Origin: a virus | Reading direction: 5' to 3' (one strand) | IMG/VR virus record: IMGVR_UViG_3300009788_000293 | Location: 1-24,317 of that record | DNA length: 24,317 nt | Shown: positions 1 through 8,112 of the stretch, one piece after another | How the letters are laid out: every line of letters begins with the position of its first letter | How positions within the stretch are numbered: the stretch's first letter is position 1 | Program-made: the position numbers and the translations under genes | Notes under the pieces: generated by a model | Database searches by the model: none | The model's input: the letters and a program-made list of their open reading frames with translations, nothing else | Told to the model about the DNA's origin: nothing

Positions 1-1
1 C

Positions 2-508
2 TGGATCAACAAAACGGGAAGGGAGATTATTGAAGACCTGACCGATGCCAGGATCGCAATCCATACCGGAACAGAAGGACGTTGGGGCGGTCCATTTCAA
101 GACGCCGGCAACCTTGCAGAAAGCAATCCCGCGAGTTTTACCTGTGGAGTGCCTCTGTCTGCTTTTAACGCTCTGTTCAAAACTTTCATGCTGACTTCTG
201 CCGGTGGGACCTCTCAGACAACCTGGTCTTATTTGAACACCATGGAAGGCAGGCAAGCAACCGGGATTACTAATTGGCAAGTAATTCTTGATTTCGACAA
301 CGCTTTCAATTCTGGAGCGGCTGCCGGATTCATGCTTTTTCCCAACGACAGCGAAGCTTACAGTATGGTGAAAGCTGCCGATCTCACGCCATTGGCAACC
401 CAATTCAGGGGCTTGTCGATGATTGTACCTTATTATGATTACTTCGCCGGTTTGAAGTTGATCAGAAATAAGGCGCTGGTGAGACGCTATTCAATCCAAG
501 CCCCATAA
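2..508 (+). CDS. Probable major capsid protein, C-terminal part (gene cut by window start)
   Basis: The frame is open from base 2 with no start in view, so this is the 3' end of a longer gene; a GTG at 149 is internal, not the real start. About 168 residues are visible. The last 45 residues (acidic stretch, then FRGLSMIVPYYDYFAGLKLIRNKALVRRYSI with a hydrophobic beta pattern) resemble the C-terminal end of HK97-fold capsid proteins of the DUF2184 kind, in which a strand pair ends in a 'G-x-K/V-x-R-x-x-A' segment. Position supports this: it lies just before the head-tail connector genes, where myophages usually place the capsid gene. The family call is from memory of patterns plus context; another capsid-associated protein is possible. 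Confidence 0.5.
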   Translation, partial: WINKTGREIIEDLTDARIAIHTGTEGRWGGPFQDAGNLAESNPASFTCGVPLSAFNALFKTFMLTSAGGTSQTTWSYLNTMEGRQATGITNWQVILDFDNAFNSGAAAGFMLFPNDSEAYSMVKAADLTPLATQFRGLSMIVPYYDYFAGLKLIRNKALVRRYSIQAP

Positions 509-516
509 GGAGATTC

Positions 517-1170
517 ATGGATAATCTGTCATTGATGTCCAATGCCAATGGGACATGGGAATATGAGATTGAAGAGGGAAAAGACAAGTCCAAGCGTAAG
601 GTTAGTTACAAAATTACGCCAGGGTTTAATGAGATTCCCGGGTCTCACGTCGAAACATTGGAAAAGGACGCTGGCTACAGGGCCAGGAAAAAACAAGGCA
701 CTTATGAAATTCTGAAAGGCAAAGAGGCGGTAAAGGCTTCCAAAGTCGATGAAACCGAGATAGAAGCTGCCAAGTCAGAAAAAGAAGCCAAGGCTAATTT
801 CAATACACAGATTGCCGATATCAAAAAGGCAAATGACGTTGAATTGAAAAGAGTCAAGGAACAAAATAGGCTGGAAGTTGAGGGTCTGTTAGCTTCCAAA
901 GCCGAATTGGCGGCAAAAGTGAAAAAGCTGGAAGATGAAAGGCTTGGTTTTGTCGGACAATTAGCAGAATTGAAAGGGGAATATGACCAACAGATCGAGA
1001 CTTTAAACAAGCAATTATCTGATCAGAAGACCGATTCAGAGAGTGTGATTGCAAGTTTAAAACTTGAAGGTGAGAGAAAGGTCAAAACCCTTGATGGCAA
1101 AATCACTGCTCTTGACAAACAAGTCAAGGCTCAAGCAGAAGAAATCAAGGGGCTGAAAGCTAAAAAATGA
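517..1170 (+). CDS. Coiled-coil virion-region protein, function unknown
   Basis: 217 residues. The start has a strong AAGGAG site 6 bases upstream and lies 8 bases after the capsid stop. Residues 1-70 form a small compact region (WEYEIEEGKDK, PGFNEIPGSHVETL, GYRARKKQGTYEIL) that looks like a beta-rich domain. Residues 75-217 are charged, with heptad-like Leu/Ile spacing and many Lys/Glu/Gln, a long predicted coiled coil. It sits between the capsid gene and the connector genes, the place where Mu-like phages carry small head-completion genes. I do not recognise the family. A head decoration, scaffold-like or internal head protein is possible, but nothing in the sequence decides this. Confidence 0.75.
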   Translation: MDNLSLMSNANGTWEYEIEEGKDKSKRKVSYKITPGFNEIPGSHVETLEKDAGYRARKKQGTYEILKGKEAVKASKVDETEIEAAKSEKEAKANFNTQIADIKKANDVELKRVKEQNRLEVEGLLASKAELAAKVKKLEDERLGFVGQLAELKGEYDQQIETLNKQLSDQKTDSESVIASLKLEGERKVKTLDGKITALDKQVKAQAEEIKGLKAKK

Positions 1171-1619
1171 CAACCTATTTTTTGTTACCGCTTTGGATAG
1201 ATTGGTCGGACATTGTAAATCGGGCTCATTATTTCAAGTCCGAGCTTGATAACTTCGACCAAAATCTTAAAGATTCGGTGCTACAATGGGTTCATGATCA
1301 GCTCTATTTGCCAGCCGATGCCGGGGTTTCCATCACGTTTAAAGACGAAACAACAGGTGGGTCTCCCGGCAGCTCTCAATTCGATATAACACAGCTCAGA
1401 CAAATTCAAATAGCTCTCGGAGCATGGGGAGCTGCTTTTACGGTTGACAATCCTGCAGGTACTGGCTCACTGTCTGGCGTTTCAATAAATAGCTTTTCGA
1501 TATCGAATACCATGGCAAAAAACAACTCAACAGCTGAAGACCTGAATAATGCGAACCAGTACGGGACTCAAGCTTTTCAAATTTGGTCACAACGATTTAC
1601 AAGCAGAATGATGATATGA
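1167..1619 (+). CDS. Putative head-tail connector/adaptor protein
   Basis: 150 residues, starting at an ATGA overlap with the gene before. The first 50 residues are helical and aromatic-rich (WSDIVNRAHYFKSELDNFDQ), the C-terminal half is Asn/Ser-rich with a final helix (NQYGTQAFQIWSQRF). Size, order and overlap with the next gene fit a connector (adaptor) protein that joins portal and neck in long-tailed phages. No motif proves this. The call rests on gene order: capsid, this gene, an HK97-gp10-like neck gene, then tail terminator and sheath. Confidence 0.5.
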   Translation: MTTYFLLPLWIDWSDIVNRAHYFKSELDNFDQNLKDSVLQWVHDQLYLPADAGVSITFKDETTGGSPGSSQFDITQLRQIQIALGAWGAAFTVDNPAGTGSLSGVSINSFSISNTMAKNNSTAEDLNNANQYGTQAFQIWSQRFTSRMMI

Positions 1620-2170
1620 GCAAAGACCAGGAAGAAATTGATTTTGGGCTAGATAATTACATGGCCGAATTAGACGATGACCTGAGTTTTGTTGATGTTG
1701 GTATTCTGTCTAAAGACGGAGCAAAGAAACATGGTCCGACATCTGACGGGAAACAAAGTGATATCACCATGGCCGAACTTGCGACCATTCAGGAATTTGG
1801 AACTGTGATAAATGTCACGCCAAAAATGAGAAAGTTTTTGAGTGCGACCGGGCTCAATCTAAGTCCTGAAACGAAAGTCATAACGATCCCGTCGAGGCCA
1901 TTCATGCGGCAAACCTTCGATGAACAAGAATCTGAACTTGGGGCAATGGCTGAGAAATTGGACCGAGATATTTTGACGAAACAGACTTCGAGACGGGCAG
2001 CACTTAACCAATTAGGGCAATCTCATCGCCAGGAAATACAGAAAAATATGTCCACTTCCGGAAAATTTAAAGCGAATCATCCTTATACGGTCGCGAGAAA
2101 AAAGGGAAAATCGATGCCCTTGATTGATTCTGGAGCAATGAGGCAAGCAATTGATTTTGAGGTCGGTTAA
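1616..2170 (+). CDS. HK97 gp10-like neck / tail completion protein
   Basis: 184 residues from the ATG at 1616, which overlaps the previous stop as ATGA; the frame is open a little further upstream, but the overlap argues for this start. Middle residues read ITIPSRPFMRQTFDEQ, close to the 'IPARPFLRPAFD' signature of HK97 gp10-like and virion morphogenesis proteins, preceded by MAELATIQEFGT ('xAxxxExGT'), another usual element of this family. The C-terminal end has PLIDSGAMRQAIDFEV, like the 'PLxDTGxLxxSI' ending of the same group. These proteins sit in the neck and help tail attachment or completion. The three motifs in the right order make this one of the clearer neck calls here. Confidence 0.75.
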   Translation: MSKDQEEIDFGLDNYMAELDDDLSFVDVGILSKDGAKKHGPTSDGKQSDITMAELATIQEFGTVINVTPKMRKFLSATGLNLSPETKVITIPSRPFMRQTFDEQESELGAMAEKLDRDILTKQTSRRAALNQLGQSHRQEIQKNMSTSGKFKANHPYTVARKKGKSMPLIDSGAMRQAIDFEVG

Positions 2171-2575
2171 ATGCCTGTTGACCGAGAGCTTAAACAATTA
2201 GCTGTAACGCTATCGAAAAAGATACCGGCAGACCAAAATGGTCCTTATAGAATCAGAACGAGAAAGCCGGGAGCAAAAGGTAGCAGAGGTCAGGCAAACA
2301 ACGTATCAACACAATATAATTTCAGAACGATTAAAAACATGCGAACTCAACCTTTGAGTGATGCAGATTTCAACAGACTACCAGAGGGATTAAGGGACAG
2401 AACATGGAGATTTGTAGAAGTGGTGCCAAAAATCCCGGGAGAATTGCCTGTTTCTCAAAAAGATGAAATGTTAGAATTTGGTGATGAGTTTGAATACAAA
2501 GGCCATTGGTACGAGATAAAATTCATTAACGATTGGGATTTAATACAAGGATGCAAAGCGGTATTTGTTGAATGA
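2171..2575 (+). CDS. Putative neck/head-closure protein
   Basis: 134 residues; the ATG follows directly on the previous TAA. The N-terminal half is basic (KKIPADQNGPYRIRTRKPGAKGSRGQ), the C-terminal half has alternating hydrophobic residues (WRFVEVVPKI, FEYKGHWYEIKFINDWDLIQ), suggesting a small beta barrel. Head-closure and tail-completion proteins of long-tailed phages often have such a fold, and the place between the gp10-like and the terminator-like genes fits. I do not recognise the family itself. Confidence 0.5.
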   Translation: MPVDRELKQLAVTLSKKIPADQNGPYRIRTRKPGAKGSRGQANNVSTQYNFRTIKNMRTQPLSDADFNRLPEGLRDRTWRFVEVVPKIPGELPVSQKDEMLEFGDEFEYKGHWYEIKFINDWDLIQGCKAVFVE

Positions 2576-3189
2576 CTCAAGAAATAATTCAAATCACTGA
2601 TTTTCAAGCGATCGAAGACGCTATTGAGCTGTGGGCGGCAACTGGAAGCGATTTGCCCCAATTGCAAGATGCGAAAAAGGTTGACGTGCCAAAGGTTTTC
2701 TGGGCTGGTTTTGATTTCGATAGGAAAAGACCATACGGTCTGTTGACAATAGTATCCGATCTGTCACCAGGGCAATCATGCACTGACCAGGAGATGGTTA
2801 CAGTAGGCGCAATTACCAGCTTGCAAACTGTGTATTCAAAACTTTATGTATGGAATGTCCAGGTCCAATTCTTTCAAGATGCATATGACATAAACGGAGA
2901 TCCGATAAGGGTTACCGCCAGGCAATATGCAAAAAATTTAATCGATCGCTATGATATTCCACCGATTAGAAATATATTACTTGCTGAGAGTATTGCTTTC
3001 CATCCACTTGGTAAAAATATCCGGGGAGATATTGCAGATAGCCAAGATGAAGACAAATATATACATCAGGCCTCAGTGGAGTTTAGGTTTTCTGGTGTTA
3101 ATAACATCGCGTTAAGAGATACAGATTATTTTACGTCGATAACTTCTCCGACTGAAGAAAATGGTGGCATAACCTTATCCGGGGCGTGA
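2572..3189 (+). CDS. Phage neck/tail terminator protein (gp12-like)
   Basis: 205 residues, starting in an ATGA overlap with the gene before and ending 1 base before the sheath gene. The pattern of an N-terminal helix (IEDAIELWAATGSDLP), PYGLLTIVSDLSPGQ, then a long strand-rich segment (LYVWNVQVQFF), a helix with ARQYAKNLIDRYD and a final strand SVEFRFSGV matches the tail terminator / neck gp12-like fold that caps the tube at the head end. In this family a strand ending in 'xAxxxFxF' after a helix is usual. Position directly before the sheath supports it. Confidence 0.6.
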   Translation: MTQEIIQITDFQAIEDAIELWAATGSDLPQLQDAKKVDVPKVFWAGFDFDRKRPYGLLTIVSDLSPGQSCTDQEMVTVGAITSLQTVYSKLYVWNVQVQFFQDAYDINGDPIRVTARQYAKNLIDRYDIPPIRNILLAESIAFHPLGKNIRGDIADSQDEDKYIHQASVEFRFSGVNNIALRDTDYFTSITSPTEENGGITLSGA

Positions 3190-3190
3190 C

Positions 3191-4495
3191 ATGACAGAAC
3201 TTGATAATAGAGTCAATATTACAGTGCAAATTCAGGATGTGACGGTAACACGGCCAGGATTTGGGATTTTGGCAATTGTCCACAAGCATCAGCAAAGCGC
3301 ACTTGCGAGAGTTCAGACATATACCGATCTCGCAGGACTGCTTTTAGATTTTCCAAGTTATACGCCGGTAGGGAAATTTGCAACGATTGTGTTTTCTCAA
3401 GCATTTGTTCCGGAAACGGTCAAGGTTATCAAAAGAGATGTAGCCGAAACAATGACGGCGGCTCTTGATGCTGCGGTGTTGGTCGACAACGATTTTTATG
3501 CTGTCGCCACGCCTTCAAAACTTACGGCAGATATTCAAGCGGGGGCAGCATGGACATTGGCTAATAAAAAGTTTTTCGGGTATTCAACTCCTGATCCAAA
3601 CGCGATCACGTCAGCAACGACGGATGATTTTTCATTGTTGCAGGCCTTATCAAACAACCGGGCCGCTGGCTGGTATTCAGACGATGCCGGTGGAGAATTC
3701 GAAATTGATACAGTGACTGTTGCAGGAACTGTGGCCACGGCAGACGTGACCGGCTTCGGGAGTGTCCCGGTCGAGGTAGGAGATACATTCGGGATATGGA
3801 CGAGCGCGGTGTCTGCCTTAAATGCCATATGGACAGTGGCGACTATTGGAGCGCTTGAATTTACGTTTACGGTTCCAAGCGGCACGTCCAGCGATGTAGC
3901 CACAAGTGACGCATGGTTTGACTATAATCTCTTGGAAGCCGCTATTTTCGGAAAAATGTTGCCACAGGACGCTGGAGCCAAAACCTGGGATATTCAACAA
4001 CTTGCAGCTGTAACGCCAGATAACATACCTGGCACAGCTCAAACAAACCTCGGCGGAAAGAGCGGAAACTGGTTTTCAACGATTGCCAGCTTGAATGTCA
4101 CCAGTGGTTTAAAAACTGGCGGTGGAGGCGGTAAAACTGCATCCGGTCGCTACATCGATATCCAACGTGGAGCGGATTGGTTGTCTGTCAATTTACAGCT
4201 TGATTTATTCGCTTTGATGGTAAATGAAGGCGGAGATCTTGGATATGATGCGATTGGCTTTCAAAAGGTCGAAACAACGATAGCCACCAGGTTAAACGAT
4301 GGCCTTGATAAAGGGTTCCTGACTCCTTTCGTAAGCGGGACATTTGTCGGTCTGGATTATAACATTGCAATGCCAAACCTCGCAGATATACCCCAGGCTG
4401 ATAAAACGGCCAGGTTGCTTGAAGGAATTCAAATCAACGCAAATATCAGAGGCAAGATTCATAATATGGAAGCAACCCTTACCCTTTCTACATAG
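3191..4495 (+). CDS. Contractile tail sheath protein (DUF3383-like)
   Basis: 434 residues. The N-terminal part (NITVQIQDVTVTRPGFGILAIV, then YTDLAGLLLDFP, KFATIVFSQAFVPETVKVIKRD) and the C-terminal part (a 'DKTARLLEGIQINANIRGKIHNMEATLTL' type ending with the Arg and the IH) match DUF3383 proteins, the tail sheath of many myophages. The sheath wraps the tube and contracts to drive it through the host envelope. Residues about 170-250 (TVTVAGTVATADVTGFGSVPVEVGD) form a Thr/Val/Gly-rich insert, probably a surface domain. It is followed by tube genes, as expected. Confidence 0.8.
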   Translation: MTELDNRVNITVQIQDVTVTRPGFGILAIVHKHQQSALARVQTYTDLAGLLLDFPSYTPVGKFATIVFSQAFVPETVKVIKRDVAETMTAALDAAVLVDNDFYAVATPSKLTADIQAGAAWTLANKKFFGYSTPDPNAITSATTDDFSLLQALSNNRAAGWYSDDAGGEFEIDTVTVAGTVATADVTGFGSVPVEVGDTFGIWTSAVSALNAIWTVATIGALEFTFTVPSGTSSDVATSDAWFDYNLLEAAIFGKMLPQDAGAKTWDIQQLAAVTPDNIPGTAQTNLGGKSGNWFSTIASLNVTSGLKTGGGGGKTASGRYIDIQRGADWLSVNLQLDLFALMVNEGGDLGYDAIGFQKVETTIATRLNDGLDKGFLTPFVSGTFVGLDYNIAMPNLADIPQADKTARLLEGIQINANIRGKIHNMEATLTLST

Positions 4496-4505
4496 GAGCC
4501 GATAA

Positions 4506-4955
4506 ATGCCGACAAAAGAATTCGACGCTGGTAGCCACACTGCATATGTTACGACTTTTGATGATAAGACCTTCGCCCTGGAAGGTGAACCAGACGGTGA
4601 CGCCTATAACGCTACTTTTGATAACGATGCAGTTGGGGCGATAGAGGGAGCAAAAGAGGATGTCCAATTTTCATTACGTGGTGCCTCTTTAGGGACTTTT
4701 ACAAAGACGATGCAATGGGGGGCAGATACCAATAAGATTTTGAACCAAGTTTTCAAAGATCAAAAAGCCGGAAACTTCGCAAAAAGGGTAGAAATAAAAC
4801 GAATTAATCAAAGTGAGAATGTATTGGTTCTCACTTGCGCCCGGGCCGTGATAACCAAAATACCAGATCTAGTATTTGGAGTTGCGGCAGCCGATAGGCC
4901 ATGGGCATTCAAACTTGAAAAAATGGAATTTCCGGAAACTCAAGCCCCTGCATAA
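4506..4955 (+). CDS. Tail tube protein (DUF3277-like)
   Basis: 149 residues with a GGAG site 7-10 bases ahead of the ATG. The segment DVQFSLRGASLGTFTKTMQWGADTNKILNQVFKDQKAG follows the pattern of phage tube proteins of the DUF3277 group, where a strand pair 'G..tvTl..tSp.N..L..l...D' is central, and it comes straight after the sheath gene. Tube subunits stack as hexamer rings inside the sheath. A second tube-like gene follows, so which of the two is the main tube subunit is open. Confidence 0.65.
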   Translation: MPTKEFDAGSHTAYVTTFDDKTFALEGEPDGDAYNATFDNDAVGAIEGAKEDVQFSLRGASLGTFTKTMQWGADTNKILNQVFKDQKAGNFAKRVEIKRINQSENVLVLTCARAVITKIPDLVFGVAAADRPWAFKLEKMEFPETQAPA

Positions 4956-4958
4956 AAA

Positions 4959-5396
4959 ATGTTTGTTTATAAGCCCGATGACATAAGCATATGGATAGGA
5001 ATCCCGGGTGTTGCAGGCGTGGAGATAAGAGATTGGCTGAGAGTTACCCCGAGTCAGCCGGTCCCTAGATTCACCATTACAAAAGGAGTTCTAGGCGAAA
5101 AGGGTTTGAGAATGTCAACAGACTCTTCGAGAACATTCACAGTAACGATATTGCAGACATCGCCTGATATAGAATTTCTTCACAATCTTTATCTTGCACA
5201 ATTAACTGGATTTCTCGGTTTCCCTTTTTCGATTATAGACAACGGGAAGGACAGTGGTGCGTCAACCCAACGAAGACAAAAAAGCTTGTATCCTGTGAGC
5301 GTTATATTAAACGAACGCGAAGAATCTTTTGAGCTTGAAGGAGCGGCCTGGAATTATAGGATTGGCGTAGCTTCAGGCGGAACACTATACCTATGA
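4959..5396 (+). CDS. Second tail tube-like protein
   Basis: 145 residues, starting 4 bases after the previous stop with only a weak ribosome site, so probably translated by coupling. The core KGVLGEKGLRMSTDSSRTFTVTILQTSPDIEFLHNLY closely follows the DUF3277 pattern (charged turn, S-R-T-x-T-V-T-x-L-Q-T-S-P-x-x-x-x-L), even better than the gene before it. FPFSIIDNGKDSGASTQRR then resembles the family's 'FPFxIxDxSG' loop. It may be the tube subunit itself, with the preceding gene as a variant, or a tube-initiator or terminator protein at the baseplate end. Confidence 0.65.
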   Translation: MFVYKPDDISIWIGIPGVAGVEIRDWLRVTPSQPVPRFTITKGVLGEKGLRMSTDSSRTFTVTILQTSPDIEFLHNLYLAQLTGFLGFPFSIIDNGKDSGASTQRRQKSLYPVSVILNEREESFELEGAAWNYRIGVASGGTLYL

Positions 5397-5400
5397 GATT

Positions 5401-5766
5401 ATGAAAGGTGAAATCAAAGAAATAGAAGTCGACGGCAGAAAGTTTGAATTGATAAAAAAGGGGATCAGCGAATCATTGGTGATTCAGGCAATGTTTATTA
5501 GGTTGCTCATAAAATCGGGCTCAATGAACCCGGACATGGATGATGACAAACTTGAATGGGCGTTGGCGGCTGGCTTGGATACATCAACTGTTATTGAAGT
5601 AAAGAACATCATTATGTCGTGTGTTCATGCTCCGAAAATTACAGAAGATGGATATGAAGACCTTGGCATAAAGGCGATTCCTGCATTGTTCCTGAAAATT
5701 TATTTATTCAATGTCGGTGATTCGGAAAAAAAAAGCGACGAGCAGCAAGATTCGGAAAAATCATAG
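5401..5766 (+). CDS. Tail assembly chaperone, short (0-frame) form
   Basis: 121 residues ending in an acidic, Ser/Gln/Lys tail (GDSEKKSDEQQDSEKS). It lies between the tube genes and the tape measure, the fixed place of the G/GT-type tail assembly chaperones that hold the tape measure before tube assembly. The body is helical (SLVIQAMFIRLLIKSG, DKLEWALAAGLD, IPALFLKIYLFN). No clear ribosome site; the ATG lies 4 bases after the previous TGA, so coupling is likely. The gene ends at 5766, but a second open frame in -1 begins under its tail and runs to the tape measure (see the frameshift entry). Confidence 0.75.
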   Translation: MKGEIKEIEVDGRKFELIKKGISESLVIQAMFIRLLIKSGSMNPDMDDDKLEWALAAGLDTSTVIEVKNIIMSCVHAPKITEDGYEDLGIKAIPALFLKIYLFNVGDSEKKSDEQQDSEKS

Positions 5767-5954
5767 AGCCAAAAGAAAGAGTAACGAAGCTATTGAGCCT
5801 AATCGATTACGACAAATGGCATGCGGTGTGGAACGGATTATTTAGTTATTCGATCATCGAACGTGATAAATATTGGACTTTAGACGACGATGCCGAATTT
5901 GATATTGCGTGTGACATTAAAAGTATAATTGGTAAAAAATGTCCTCTAATGTAG
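5401..5954 (+). CDS. Tail assembly chaperone, long form made by -1 frameshift
   Basis: The -1 frame is open from 5721 to the TAG at 5952-5954 and has no sensible start of its own, but it reads as a good protein: KERVTKLLSLIDYDKWHAVW, then SYSIIERDKYWTLDDDAEFD. The nine-A run at 5726-5734 gives an A-AAA-AAA heptamer in the right phase (zero-frame codons gaa aaa aaa agc). A slip there would give 111 zero-frame residues plus 73 residues in -1, 184 in total. The stop overlaps the tape measure start at 5939. This is the arrangement of lambda gpG/gpGT, conserved in long-tailed phages: the short form is abundant and the long form binds tape measure and tube. Shift efficiency cannot be read from the sequence. 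Confidence 0.75.
5727..5733 (+). promoter_or_regulatory. Slippery heptamer A AAA AAA for -1 frameshifting
   Basis: The seven bases sit inside the A9 run at 5726-5734, in the phase X XXY YYZ relative to the zero frame. A second copy of the surrounding 12 bases (GATTCGGAAAAA) occurs at 5749-5760, but with only five A it is a weaker slip site. I see no strong stimulatory hairpin directly downstream, which is not always needed for A-rich bacterial sites. Confidence 0.7.
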
Positions 5955-7219
5955 TAAGAGAGCTAATAAACCGAATCAGTTTCAAGATAAATCCTGCTGA
6001 CAAGGCTAATGCTCAGAAGGCTTTTGCAAATATCAAAAGAGATGCGGCCACTGTCATTGCAGGAACGAAGAAGATAGCAAAGGCCACTCTTGCCGCCATA
6101 ACTACCTTGACAGTTGCTGGCGCTAAGATTTTTACTGATTTTGAGAAAGATGTAGCGAGCGTAAAATTCTTTTCGCGCACAAACGAGGAAGCCGAAAAAC
6201 TGCTTGAGATAGTGAATGAGATTCGTGGTGAGGGGATAATCTCGAAACGCGAAAGGGGCCAGGCAGCTGCAATACTGGCAGAATTAACCGCACCATTGGC
6301 GGCATTTGAAAGAGCTTTGCCGATACTAAAAGACATCTCGATAGCCCAGCCAAAACTCGACTTTCCTCAAACCGTGAAACTCTTTGCGGAATTTGTGCAA
6401 TCAGGAGATATAGAACCTCTCAGGCAATTAGGGGCCGTTGGTAAGGACCTAGCCGAACAATTAAGCCTTGCGAATTTGGATCTGAACCAGTCAGTCAAAG
6501 GTCAACAAAACCGGGCTGAATTATTAACCGCTGAACTTGATAAACAGAAAGACAGAATAAAAGATCTAGCGACCGAACAAAAACAATCTCTGACATTCGC
6601 ATTCCGTGGATTAGCCAAAGAAGCAAGCGACTTCAGTTTTAATTTTGGCGAGGAAACAGCCCCTCAAATTAAAGAAATAGTATCATTAATCAGGGATACT
6701 ATTAAGGAGTTAAACGAGTCGGAGGATTTTTGGGGAACAGTAAAAACGGGAGCTGACGCTATATTAGGAACCTTAAATGCAGCCTTAAACATTGCGAAGA
6801 TACTAAGGCAAAAAAAGAAAGAAGATGATGAAAAAGTCGAATCGGTTGTTGGACTAACAGAAGCGGCCAGGTTTGCCAGGGACGTGAGCAATCTGGGACT
6901 ATTTGAAGCATTGAAGGAAGCCAGGAAAAGAGTAAAAGCGGCAGAAGGAGCAGAGGGCGGCGGAGACATTGGCGGCTTTTTTAAAAATTTAACGCTTTCA
7001 TCAGACGAAAATAGGGAGTTATTTTCAAAAAGCGGAAGGTCTGGCGCTCAATTGATAGAAGTTAATCTTAATGGAGAAATTAGCGTAAAGGGAATAGAAG
7101 GGCCTGGCGGTGAACAGTTAAAATCTAAAGTATCTGAGGAAATTGTAACAGGGATCAAGGAATCATTTCGTAACGTGGCCGCACAATCTGGTAGAGCGGT
7201 TTCTACAGGAGGGCGATAA
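5939..7219 (+). CDS. Tape measure protein (short)
   Basis: 426 residues. N-terminal VRELINRISFKINPADKANAQKAFANIKRD is typical of tape measure N-termini, followed by one hydrophobic helix around residues 40-65 (KATLAAITTLTVAGAKIF). Long helical, Ala/Glu/Lys-rich segments fill most of the rest. A Gly-rich stretch lies near residue 345 (EGAEGGGDIGG), and the C-terminal end holds a small beta element (LIEVNLNGEISVKG). It follows the chaperone pair and precedes the baseplate genes, as expected. Tape measure length sets tail length; at about 0.15 nm per residue this predicts a short tail near 60 nm. No lysozyme or peptidase motif is visible. Confidence 0.85.
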   Translation: MSSNVVRELINRISFKINPADKANAQKAFANIKRDAATVIAGTKKIAKATLAAITTLTVAGAKIFTDFEKDVASVKFFSRTNEEAEKLLEIVNEIRGEGIISKRERGQAAAILAELTAPLAAFERALPILKDISIAQPKLDFPQTVKLFAEFVQSGDIEPLRQLGAVGKDLAEQLSLANLDLNQSVKGQQNRAELLTAELDKQKDRIKDLATEQKQSLTFAFRGLAKEASDFSFNFGEETAPQIKEIVSLIRDTIKELNESEDFWGTVKTGADAILGTLNAALNIAKILRQKKKEDDEKVESVVGLTEAARFARDVSNLGLFEALKEARKRVKAAEGAEGGGDIGGFFKNLTLSSDENRELFSKSGRSGAQLIEVNLNGEISVKGIEGPGGEQLKSKVSEEIVTGIKESFRNVAAQSGRAVSTGGR

Positions 7220-7792
7220 ATGGCGGACCCTAGATTTCTTAATCCCATTACCGTATTAGCTGACATCGGAGGTATTAGTATAGATGTGACCAAGAGAATT
7301 GGTGAGGATTATGAGCATATCATTACCCAAAATCCGATAGAAGATGGAAGTCCGACGACAGATCATGTTATCAACCTGCCGCCAAAAATAAGCATTCAGG
7401 GAGAATTCTCTGACGTAATAATATCTAACTTGATTGGACCTGCATTTCAACCATCAAATGCATTCAAAGGCAGGGCAAAACTACAGTTTGATAAATTGCT
7501 GGACTTATTTGTCTCGAGGGAAACGTTTCTGGTTATGGACGGTTTTCACTTATTTAAAGAGATGCAGTTTAAAAGCCTAAAATTACTCAAGGAAGAAGAG
7601 GGTTTTTTCGTTTCTTTCGAGGCTGAAATCTGGAACATAAAAAAGATAAGCCTGGATACGGCCTCTTTAATAGGGCCAATTGGCAACCTCTCAGATTCAA
7701 TAGACAGGTTAAAAGTTGCGCCACAATTATTATTGGGTGTCGGAGCTGTGAGCGTTAAAGATTCTTTGCAATCAATTGGAGTCCTGTTGTAA
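7220..7792 (+). CDS. Dit-like baseplate/tail protein
   Basis: 190 residues with a strong AGGAGG site; the ATG directly follows the tape measure stop. The segment ITQNPIEDGSPTTDHVINLP followed by KISIQGEFSD is the signature of Dit-like N-terminal domains and related baseplate proteins ('xHPVExGxxxTDHVxxxPxxixixG'). These proteins form the ring that links tube and hub. The C-terminal part (LLKEEEGFFVSFEAEIWNIKKI) gives further strands, and the final 40 residues are hydrophobic and less typed. Context (after tape measure, before plug and hub) agrees. Confidence 0.75.
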   Translation: MADPRFLNPITVLADIGGISIDVTKRIGEDYEHIITQNPIEDGSPTTDHVINLPPKISIQGEFSDVIISNLIGPAFQPSNAFKGRAKLQFDKLLDLFVSRETFLVMDGFHLFKEMQFKSLKLLKEEEGFFVSFEAEIWNIKKISLDTASLIGPIGNLSDSIDRLKVAPQLLLGVGAVSVKDSLQSIGVLL

Positions 7793-8112
7793 TGGCTATT
7801 ATTGAAATAGAATTGAACATTGAAAAGCAGGGATCTGGGTATTTTACTATCAGTCCGACACTTTCGGGACAGGTTTATCGATTCACATTAAGTTGGTCTG
7901 CTAGGGCGCTGGCATGGTATCTTGATATAGATGACACTATTCAGGGTATTAAAATTGTGAATGGCATCGATATTTTAGATCCATACCATTACAATAACAA
8001 CCTTCCACCCGGAAAACTTGGAGCTTTTCGCAACAAGGGCACAAAATCCAAACCATCATTTTTTAATTTTGGGATCGAAAAAGAAATTACTTTGCTATAT
8101 GAAGAACCATGA
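7792..8112 (+). CDS. Baseplate plug protein (Pam3 gp18-like)
   Basis: 106 residues, starting in a TAATG overlap. The order GYFTISPTLSGQVYRFTLSWSARALAWYLDIDD then a Gly-Ile stretch matches the small baseplate plug domain ('Y.l...L.g..y.l.l.wN.r...W.l.l.d..g') found beside hub genes in myophages such as cyanophage Pam3. It is thought to close the hub channel. The gene order Dit-like, plug, hub, spike is the usual one. Confidence 0.65.
   Translation: MAIIEIELNIEKQGSGYFTISPTLSGQVYRFTLSWSARALAWYLDIDDTIQGIKIVNGIDILDPYHYNNNLPPGKLGAFRNKGTKSKPSFFNFGIEKEITLLYEEP

Noticed and set aside
3535-3903. Minus-strand open frame inside the sheath gene
   Set aside because: It lies wholly within a well-supported gene and has no ribosome site or family pattern; a shadow frame. 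The same holds for minus frames at 17489-17980, 14963-15394 and 23953-24276.
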